DNA of 64,000 nucleotides from Eretmocerus hayati (taxonomy: Eukaryota > Arthropoda > Insecta > Hymenoptera > Aphelinidae), in the NCBI GenBank assembly GCA_029851415.1, contig CM056742.1:147131121-147195120 (forward strand). The letters run 5' to 3'. The notes under the pieces were generated by a model, which was not told the origin of the DNA, made no database searches, and saw only the letters and a program-made list of their open reading frames with translations. Made by a program: the position numbers and the translations under genes. Shown piece by piece: positions 49,391-57,932 of the stretch (positions are counted from its first letter, which is position 1; every line of letters begins with the position of its first letter).

Positions 49391-50731
49391 AGTTTTGAGG
49401 CCTGTCCATTCTCTGGATCGGACATATATGTTAGAAAAGACCATTTTGAACATGTATGCGGAGTTACAGAAAATGGACATCTCTAGATTCGGCCTGAGGT
49501 GCCGATTTCGACGGCCTCTCAAGTGTCTGCTGGCCTTCATCGGGTCCCAGCGCCATTTTGGGAGATGTCCATTCTCTGGATCCGACATATATGTTAGAGA
49601 GGACCATTTTGAACATGTGTGCAGAGTTACAGAAAATGGACATCTCTAGATTCGGCCTGAGGTGCCGATTTCGACGGCCTCTCAAGTGTCTGCTGGCCTT
49701 CATCGGGTCGCAGCGCCATTTTGAGAGATGTCCATTCTCTGGATCCGACATATATGTTAAAGAAGACCATTTTGAACATGTATGCAGAGTTACAGAGAAT
49801 GGACATCTCTAGATTCGGCCTGAGATGCCGATTTCGATGGCCCCCCAAGTGTCTGCTGGCCTTCATCGGGTCGCAGCGCCATTTTGAGAGATGTCCATTC
49901 TCTGGATCCGACATATATGTTAGAGAGGACCATTTTGAACATGTATGCAGAGTTACAGAAAATGGACATCTCTAGATTCGGCCTGAGGTGCCGATTTCGA
50001 CGGCCCCACAAGTGTCTGCTGGCCTTCAACGGGTCGCAGCGCCATTTTGGGGGATGTTCATTCTCTGGATCGGACATATATGTTAGAGAAGACCATTTTG
50101 GAAGTGTGTGCAGAGTTACAGAAAATGGACATCTCTAGATTCGGCCTGAGATGCCGATTTCGACGGCCCCTCAAGTGTCTGCTGGCCTTCATCGGGTCGC
50201 AGCGCCATTCTGAGAGATGTCCATTCTCTGGATCCGACATATATGTTAGAGAAGACCATTTGAGAAGTGGGTGCAGAGTTACAGAGAATGGACATCTCTA
50301 GATTCGGCCTGAGGTGCCGATTTCGACGGCCCCTCAAATGTCTGCCGGCCTTCATCGGGTCCCAGCGCCATTTTGGGAGATGTCCATTCTCTGAATCCGA
50401 CATATATGTTAGAGAGGACCATTTTGAACATGTGTGCAGAGTTACAGAAAATGGACATCTCTAGATTCGGCCTGAGGTGCCGATTTCGACGGCCCCCCAA
50501 GTGTCTGCTGGCCTTCATCGGGTCGCAGCGTCATTTTGGGAGATGTCCATTCTCTGGATCCGACATATATGTTAGAGAGAACCATTTTGAACATGTATGC
50601 AGAGTTACAGAAAATGGACATTTCTAGATTCAGCCTGAGGTGTCGACTTCGATGCCTCTCAAGTGTCGGCTGGCCTTCATCAGGTCGCAGCGCCGTTTTG
50701 AGAGATGTCCATTCTCTGGATCGGACATATA

Positions 50732-50829
50732 TCGTCGCCCCCGACGAAGAAAAACACCTCCCATTGTGGGCCAATGTGAAGTTACATTGGCGCACGATGG
50801 GAGGTGTTTTTCTTCGTCGGGGATGACGA
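50732..50829. mobile_element. hairpin insert inside a satellite unit
   Basis: About 100 bp interrupt one unit. The arms GACGAAGAAAAACACCTCCC and GGGAGGTGTTTTTCTTCGTC are a perfect pair. The loop holds a second stem, CCAATGT/ACATTGG. The outer bases CGTCGCCCC/GGGGATGACG pair imperfectly. Neighbouring units show the uninterrupted site GACATATATGTTAGAG, so the insertion fell in the ATAT run. It may be a very small MITE. The transcript would resemble a pre-microRNA in size. Confidence 0.8.
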
Positions 50830-51080
50830 TGTGTTAGAGAAGACCATTCTGAACATGTATGCAGAGTTACAGAGAATAGACATCTCTAGATTCGACCTGA
50901 GGTGCCGATTTCGACGGCCCCTCAAGTTTCTGCTGGCCTTCATCGGGTCGCAGCGCCATTTTGAGAGATGTCCATTCTCTGGATCCGACATATATGTTAA
51001 AGAAGACCATTTTGAACATGTATGCTGAGTTACAGAAAATGGAAATCTCTAGATTCGGCCTGAGGTGCCGATTTCGACGG

Positions 51081-51097
51081 CCCCCCCCCCCCCCCCC
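51081..51097 (+). repeat. poly(C) run expanded inside a satellite unit
   Basis: Seventeen C in a row stand where other units have four to six. Confidence 0.9.
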
Positions 51098-51350
51098 AAG
51101 TGTCTGCTGACCTCAATCGGGTCGCAGCGCCATTTTGGAGCATGTCCATTCTCTGGATCCGACATATATGTTAGAGAAGACGAGAAGAGACGAGAGGTCC
51201 ACCGCAAAGTATGTATGCCACGGGCCTGTTCTTTCAAGTTCTTTCTAGTGCAAAGAAATACAAAAAAATTAAAAGAGAAAGGTAAAGTTCATTTTTCAAA
51301 AACCAGGCATGCATTCGTGATCATGTGTGTATCTATATACATATATCTAC

Positions 51351-53881
51351 CTATACATACGAGTCATTCTTTTTAATATCGCCAACTTTTGGGTCGAGGG
51401 TCACGGATTTTTTTGTAACTTTGGGTACATGTCATATATGATGAAAGTAGGTGGAAAGCACAGTTTTTAGGCCCGGAAAGTGATCCGTGGAGGTTTGGCG
51501 ACCTATTTTCGTTTTGAAAATTTGCGAAAAAATCGGTTTTTTCATTTTTTGATTGATTTTTCACGCAAATAGGACCCAGGAGAAAAAATATTCCAAACAC
51601 ATGGGTCGACGTAAAAAAATCTGAACTTTTTGAAAAAAATACTTGCAGCATCGAAAAATGTCAACATAACCTCAAAAAAAGAGTTTTTTTGAAAAAAAGT
51701 AATTTTTGGGGCCTTAGGGCCCACTTTACATCAAATCTGATATCCTCATCGGATTCCTCGTCAAATTTTACGTCGAAAACCGTTTTGAACAGATTGGGAT
51801 CTACTTGGGATGGGTTGCTTTGAATGAAATTTCAAGTAAAATCGTCGAAAAATTGCCTTCATTCGTGCTTTCGCATGGGGAGCACCTGCGTACAGTGCCA
51901 TGTGGTCGAGTTATACGATTTGGCTGAACATTATTTTCATACGTAATTTTTGACGTAAAAACTGAATCTGCAGCCCATTTTATCCCAGTATTTCAGATTT
52001 TCCCTTAACATCGTAAGATATTGTTCATATAGAAATCATTTTTGACCATTTTTTCAACATTTTCAAAGTTCACCATCTCAAGAATGCAGCCTTGACAATA
52101 TCATCATAATACTCAAAACTAGATTCTTCCCCGGAAATTGAGGTACTCAACGTGATCTTCGTGATGATTTCGCCCTAGAATGCTCCTGGTGTGAGATGCG
52201 AACCAATCATTTGAGTTGCTATCAGCAACATTTGCATGATTTCATCGTTTATCGTTCAAAAGCTCGTTGAGTGAGTAAAAATCATCCTTCCTTGAACCAA
52301 GGTGCACTTTCTTTGTTCCCACATGATCACTCAGGAAATATGATTATCATCTCAAGTATGGATGTCCTGAATCTATAAATCTGTGGAGCATATTATACCA
52401 ACTGATGAACTAGCAACTATTGAGATTCGAGGAAAGCTCCCACTAGATAGGAGAATTCAAAGTGTTCGAGGACACTATCCTATCACGAGGACAAGGAAAT
52501 GTTTTAGTCTGCCAGGACAAGATGACATTTTCAGTTGAAAATGCCGGAATTCATCCTGCTTTCGTAGAATTGAGAAACTGATTCATTTGGATGCGTACTG
52601 AAGCTGTCCACATTGTTTGTCAGCGTCAAGGTTAGCACACATTGGGATACTTCTACTAATTTTCTACAGCTCACTGGATCGTAGTTGAGTATTAAACATG
52701 ATGAAGAGGAAATAACATCTCGTTATGATGGACGAAGAACCATCCCATGTTCCTTGAGGTACCGACCCCCAACGCTTTGAATTTTCCTCACCAAGTGATA
52801 TTCTCATAATATCACGATGAATATTGACCCATTCGATTTGTACAAGTAGTTCGTACATCCTAGACATCTATACTTGAGAATAACAATCATATTTCCTGAA
52901 AGATCATACTGAAACAAAGGAAATGCACCTTCCTGGTTCGAGGAAGGGTGGTTTTTATGCACTCAACGAGCTTTTGAACGATAAACGATGAAATCATGCA
53001 AATGTTGCTGATAGCAACTCAAATGATTGGTTCGCATCTCACACCAGGAGCATTCTAGGGCGAAATCATCACGAAGATCACGTTGAGTACCTCAATTTCC
53101 GGGGAAGAATCTAGTTTTGAGTATTATGATGATATTGTCAAGGCTGCATTCTTGAGATGGTGAACTTTGAAAATGTTGAAAAAATGGTCAAAAATGATTT
53201 CTATATGAACAATATCTTACGATGTTAAGGGAAAATCTGAAATACTGGGATAAAATGGGCTGCAGATTCAGTTTTTACGTCAAAAATTACGTATGAAAAC
53301 ATGTTCAGCCAAATCGTATAACTCGACCACATGGCACTGTACGCAGGTGCTCCCCATGCGAAAGCACGAATGAAGGCAATTTTTCGACGATTTTTCTTGA
53401 AATTTCATTCAAAGCAACCCATCCCAAGTAGATCCCAATCTGTTCAAAACGGTTTTCGACGTAAAATTTGACGAGGAATCCGATGAGAATATCAGATTTG
53501 ATGTAAAGTGGGCCCTAAGGCCCCAAAAATTACTTTTTTTCAAAAAAACTCTTTTTTTGAGGTTATGTTGACATTTTTCGATGCTGCAAGTATTTTTTTC
53601 AAAAAGTTCAGATTTTTTTACGTCGACCCATGTGTTTGGAATATTTTTTCTCCTGGGTCCTATTTGCGTAAAAAATCAATCAAAAAATGAAAAAACCGAT
53701 TTTTTCGCAAATTTTCAAAACGAAAATAGGTCGCCAAACCTCCACGGATCACTTTCCGGGCCTAAAAACTGTGCTTTCCACCTACTTTCATCATATATGA
53801 CATGTACCCAAAGTTACAAAAAAATCCGTGACCCTCGACCCAAAAGTTGGCGATATTAAAAAGAATGACTCATACGTGTAT
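51351..53881. repeat. giant palindrome, 0.9-kb arms
   Basis: The left arm (about 51351-52273) and right arm (about 52960-53881) are reverse complements. By eye there are about five differences over roughly 910 bp (four substitution-like and one single-base gap). The similarity then fades inward: 52274-52370 and 52860-52959 are clearly related but diverged. The centre (about 52370-52860) shows only weak pairing such as GAATTCAAAGTGTT with its variant. Identical 60- and 92-codon frames appear in mirror image, which follows from the symmetry and is not evidence of genes. The flanks are TATA-rich and no target duplication is clear. Confidence 0.95.
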
Positions 53882-54204
53882 ACATATAAACACATAAGTA
53901 CATAGATACCAACATATTGTACACACATACAATATTACCTGGATAACACCTAAATATGGGTGGTTTTTCGATAAATGATTTTTTCTTTGATTATTTTCGA
54001 TAAATGAAAAGTTAAATACGTCAAACCACTTCGAAGGCTACGAACTATCTGATTAGAGGGAATAGTCAATTCAATTGACAAATATCTTGTTTGATGTAAT
54101 ATTCAACATATCTTTTGGGTGTATTGGTTACTCAGAAGGGTTTTTCTCGTCATACAAAAGGATGGACATGCTTTATTTCATCGATTGGTGGCCTCAAATA
54201 CACG
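53882..54204. other. unannotated stretch right of the palindrome
   Basis: AT-rich, with ACATA/CATAC words next to the palindrome. Nothing else recognised. Confidence 0.4.
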
Positions 54205-54265
54205 TAGGCCATCTGTCTGCTATCTGTCTGCCATCTGTCTGCTAACTTCAGACTCATTTTCAGGG
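54205..54265. repeat. right border CATCTGTCTGC triplet
   Basis: CATCTGTCTGC occurs three times in tandem, followed by TAACTTCAGACTCATTTTCAGGG. The whole is the reverse complement of TCTGAAGTTAGCAGACAGAT and neighbours at about 49070-49210. Confidence 0.7.
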
Positions 54266-54577
54266 ACTATAGATGAGTGTGTAGGTATTTGCGATATATT
54301 TGCTTTGGATGACGGATGCGAGATGCCCAAAAAGTATTACCGAATATGTAAAAAAGGCGTAATGGGGTACTCAAAATTATTGGGACGTGGAAGCGCGATA
54401 AATTATAACACACTCGGTTCTGCTGTAAAAATAAAGCGAAACGTTTATTCACTCTTTCGTTTCACTACACATGTTAAAGAGGAGACGCGAGAAAAGTTTG
54501 GGGTGAAAACTGGACGCGGGGAGAAAATAGGTTGCGATGAATTGCGGTGGAGCTCGTCGCACGAAGCGTTAACGTGA
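54266..54577 (+). other. open frame of about 100 codons, unassigned
   Basis: This frame is part of a longer open stretch from 54119 that has no early ATG and whose first part runs through the CATCTGTCTGC repeat. From the first in-frame ATG (at the MPKKYYRICKK stretch) about 85 codons remain before TGA at 54577. It is rich in Lys, Arg and Gly and ends with ELRWSSSHEALT. An AATAAA hexamer lies inside at 54430. I recognise no family. The segment could equally be the end of a long terminal repeat or a chance frame. Confidence 0.15.
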
Positions 54578-54852
54578 GAGCTAGACTGACAATTTCACCT
54601 GCTCGGCGGTCCGTGATCAACTGTCGACTCGCCGTAGCGAGATCGCGGTCGAGACCGAGAGAATCGTGGGGTGAGCGAGGTTGCTAAATTTCTAGGAATT
54701 TGAATGAGCCAATCATGCGGTTCAAAAATATTGAATGATTTCAAGGAGAGGTGAGTTCATCGCACTTACCCCAATTCTCTCGCTCTCGAATATTCTGAAT
54801 CTAAGTGACTTTCTCGAACAGATTGATTACCATGAGGATTGGAAATGAGGCC

Positions 54853-55912
54853 GTAGCCCGCCAAAAAGTCTTAATCCGTAGGATATGTCGATTTTTACTC
54901 GACGAAATGACTTGGGATTTTACATGAACATACAGAACGCAAGTCTAGAGGGAGCGAGGTGTACACAAATGTCGTCTGCTAACGAGCGGCAACATATGAC
55001 GTCTCGAGTACACCTTGTCTGGATACTTTCTATGAGTGAAACTGACATATTTCGCTTCGTAGCGCCCTTGAGACATGCATTCCATAGATGCATACAGTAC
55101 CCTCCAAAATTAATGGATAATGGATAGTCTCAGTCAATCAACGAAATCTTCAATGCAGTTCATCGTATGGAAATTTTCAAGAAGCATCTTGAAGATCACG
55201 AAAAAATCTATCGATTCATGTGTTTTAAATATTTTAAAAGTATTTTCTGGTCGGTCTCAGTCGACGTTGAAATTTCAAAAAATGTATCCATTAATCAATC
55301 ACTCGTATTTTTGACGGAATTCATTCGATTGTAAAAATTTTTACGGGATGTTGTAGATCGTCCAAAAACCTACAAATTTGGTTCTCTGTAAAATTTTCCT
55401 GCGACCCTTTCTATCTGACACACGAGCTCCGAAAGAAAATTTTGTATTAACATGGGGTGCTTACGGAGATACCAACGCTGGCACTGGTTCCATTCTCTCT
55501 CGCTCTATTCTGGTGCGAAATTGAATGAAAAAAATATCATAGCACGTGATTGCGACGTGAAATGATCTCAACTTTCAGAATATTTGATCAGATTTTGTCT
55601 CAGATTTGAGGTAACAACGATTTCTTGAGTTTTATTGTCAAAATAGAGTAATTTCATCTTTTGTTCCCATAGGTCACACTTCTAAAATGTTTAAAACACA
55701 TGAATCGATAGATTTTTTTGTGATCTTCAAGATGCTTTTTTCAAAATTTCCATACGACGAACAACATTGAAGATTTCGTTGGTTGACTGAGACTATTCAT
55801 TATCCATTAATTTTGGAGGGTACTGTATAAAAATCCCAAGTCATTCAGTTGAGTAAAATTCGACTTATCCTCCGAACGGATTCAGGGCTACATTCAATAG
55901 GTGGCGGGCTAC
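54853..55912. mobile_element. inverted-repeat element with nested Tc1-like insert
   Basis: GTAGCCCGCC..AATCCGTAGGATATGTCG..GACTTGGGATTTTA (54853-54922) is mirrored by TAAAAATCCCAAGTC..CGACTTATCC..GGCGGGCTAC (55828-55911), with some gaps. The Tc1-like element at 55093-55827 lies directly against the right arm. The host probably had arms of 70-85 bp and a short middle. Confidence 0.6.
55093..55827. mobile_element. Tc1/mariner-like MITE, CAGTACCCTCC ends
   Basis: TACAGTACCCTCCAAAATTAA at the left is mirrored by TTAATTTTGGAGGGTACTGTA at the right. The TIRs continue for about 150 bp, through GTCTCAGTCAA, CATCTTGAAGATCAC and ATCGATTCATGTGTTTTAAA, with small indels. TA flanks both ends. 735 bp, without a transposase frame. 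Confidence 0.85.
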
Positions 55913-56288
55913 GCGAGGACTTGAAGACTTATCTCTAGAACCTACTCCGAATTTATTCAGTATGCAGAACTGGGAAACCTAATAGTAAAATCTATCTTGC
56001 TCTGCCGAGAACGAAGATGTCTGACACGCTGTCTTCTTCTCAGAACGTTCATTGCAGCAAAATAGTGCTGGAATGAACCAAATTTGTCCAGAGTGGTTCA
56101 AACGATATTCGGAATTGGATTAAAATTCTTTACATTTAATGAGAGCCCGGTTGCGATAGTCGTACTTATGCGATTTCGAATGCGTTTAAATACAAGGCAC
56201 CGAGCTGATCGACGCCATAACGATTCGCAAGGTTATATAGATATATTGCCCGGCATTTTAGCGACCTCAAGCACTTGTTTACCGTGTT
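55913..56288. other. unannotated stretch
   Basis: No feature recognised. Confidence 0.4.
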
Positions 56289-57060
56289 TTAAGTAGCCAC
56301 AGCCAGGCGAATCATTGAGCCCACTACAAGCTTCCAGTTCGGACTACCGATCAGCGCCCCAGTGATTGTGTCGAGCTCACACCTGGGTTGGGTTATGATG
56401 GCTCGTGTGATAGCGTTACGTATGAATTCGGAGTCATCTCTGAACAGAAGAGCTCTACTACCCCTCGCAATTTCACCAGTCTTGCGTCCTCCGCAATCAT
56501 TCTGGATAATTTTGGCCCAAAGTGCTATGTCTTCTACTTTCTCGGGCTCGGCGTTGGCATGTGAGATGATGGATTGATTCCTGGCCCCCGTTGTATCCCT
56601 GACAAGCGATTGACCTTCACCCACTTTTTGAAATTGTCTTCTTTCTCCTTCCACTATGAATACTCGGTTATATATTCCTCTGTTCAGCGTGATCGATAAG
56701 GCTTTAGCCATTGTGGAGTTGTCTCCAACTGCGCAGTGTTCAGTGATTACTTCTGTCAAGATTTGCAATAAGTACTTTCTGTGATTTAGCAAATCCTTGG
56801 AATTGCTTTGATTGACCTTGGGTCACAGCTCCCTGAAGATTTTGCCATCATCCTCGCACTTTTTTCTTTTGTCATCCTTCGATTGGTCTGTCAATATCAT
56901 CCTTCATAATCTTGAAGGATGGTGGTAGTGGCTGACCGTATCTGCTCCATCCATGCTCGCTTTCTGCTCCACCAACTTGCGTGTTTCTCTGTTCTATTTC
57001 ACATTGCTGTAGTCCTAGCATAGTCTAGTGCTGCATTAATAGATACATTACAGCGCTTCG
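56289..57060 (-). pseudogene. decayed non-LTR (LINE-like) reverse-transcriptase region, fragment
   Basis: The minus strand is open from about 56831 to 56289 (about 180 codons), the longest frame of the window. Its residues fit the linker that precedes the reverse-transcriptase core in R2-type LINE polyproteins: ALSITLNRGIYNRVF, RRQFQKVGEGQSLV, an EPEKVEDIALWAKI stretch, and NWK near the end. Upstream, in another frame (about 57000-56925), HASWWSRKRAWMEQIR resembles the Trp-Trp-basic motif found before this linker. Stops and frame changes separate the pieces, and no catalytic domain follows. The family call is from motif resemblance and is tentative. The same EVITEHC stretch recurs at about 22.04 kb. 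Confidence 0.35.
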
Positions 57061-57842
57061 AGACATCTCATTTGTGTTTTTGATCTCGATGATTTGAGTG
57101 CTAACGCCTCGAGTAAAGATTGGCTGTCTGTGTAACGAGTCATATCAGAAGTGGCACCTTTACTTTGACTTATTTTTGCTGCTCTGTTCTGCTTGCAGAA
57201 TACTTAAGTCGTTGTCGAGTCTACATAAATCTTTAACTCCTTGTTCTTCTGAATGTTTCTATTCCTGTTGTAGATCCTCCGGTGAAAACTATCTGTGTAC
57301 TCATTCTCGTTGTCCAAGTTATTTTCAGAGTATTTTTGGTCCTGGTACTGATTTCAATAATTTTCCCAAAGTAAAGCTGTGGAGTTGTGTAGTTTGAGTA
57401 GATGTCGGATACTGGCATTGTCGACTTTCGAGTTAAATCGATGGATTTTTGAGGTATCACAGATAGCAAATAAGTTGTCACCGATTCTTTGAAACGTTTA
57501 GGATCGTCAATATCTCCAATATTTGCAATATTTCAAAATTCCATGAGAAAGTCGCGCGAGTCCGTAAGCATGCAATGAGCTTAAAACTTTGACATTCTCC
57601 TGATTCAGCTCCCAAATCAATTGTCACTATCGTCTCAATATACCATGATACTCTCGAGACCCTTCCATCTCCGGCAATACAACTTCACCTCTTGATGATG
57701 AGGATGATATTCCACATTTCACAACTGCTGAAGCGTTCCCACTGATGTGATCCGATTGAAGCGATTTGCGATAAGAAATCAAAGAAGAGGTCCCATCATC
57801 TCTGAAAATCTCAAGGGATAGTTTAATGCGCATAATATACAA
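57061..57842. other. unannotated stretch, possibly more of the LINE-like relic
   Basis: Minus-strand frames 57233-57481 and 57627-57848 (73-82 codons) lie upstream of the LINE-like fragment and could be further parts of it. I see no motif that proves this. Confidence 0.3.
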
Positions 57843-57932
57843 TAACACTCAGGAACAAAATTTGGGGGTCAGAAGGTCCCGCCAAATTTTTTCGGGGACT
57901 TTCTGATCCCCAAATTTTGTTCCTGAGTGTAA
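57843..57932. mobile_element. 84-bp hairpin element flanked by TAA
   Basis: TAA at 57843-57845 is followed by CACTCAGGAACAAAATTTGG. The right end CCAAATTTTGTTCCTGAGTG is followed by TAA at 57930-57932. The arms pair almost perfectly over about 36 bp. A 3-bp TAA duplication fits PIF/Harbinger-type insertion. No coding capacity. Confidence 0.8.

Larger units (their letters stand above)
49391..51180 (+). repeat. 163-bp satellite array, about 11 units
   Basis: Units begin near 49395, 49558, 49721, 49884, 50047, 50210, 50373, 50536, 50699, 50962 and 51136, so the period is 163 bp. Each unit holds the inverted pair AGAGATGTCCATTCTCT and AGAGAATGGACATCTCT (with small variants), then a GC-richer half (CTGAGGTGCCGATTTCGACGG). 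Neighbouring units are highly alike. One unit is split by the hairpin insert at 50732-50829, and one has an expanded C-run. Repeated 84- to 95-codon frames on both strands are repeat products. Confidence 0.95.

Noticed and set aside
49382..50991. Many repeated 84- to 117-codon frames on both strands
   Set aside because: They repeat every 163 bp, and the period is not a multiple of three, so the frames shift and end in each unit. This is satellite DNA, not a gene family.
49395..51180. 163-bp array as a CRISPR
   Set aside because: Repeats are contiguous with no unique spacers, the unit is far too long, and the setting is eukaryotic.
51373..53859. Identical 60- and 92-codon frames on opposite strands
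   Set aside because: They are mirror images produced by the palindrome, in Phe/Lys/Ser-rich AT-rich DNA with no motif. Symmetry alone explains their conservation.
54119..54577. 152-codon frame as a single gene
   Set aside because: It has no early ATG and its first part is made of the CATCTGTCTGC tandem repeat. Only the latter part is kept, as an unassigned frame.
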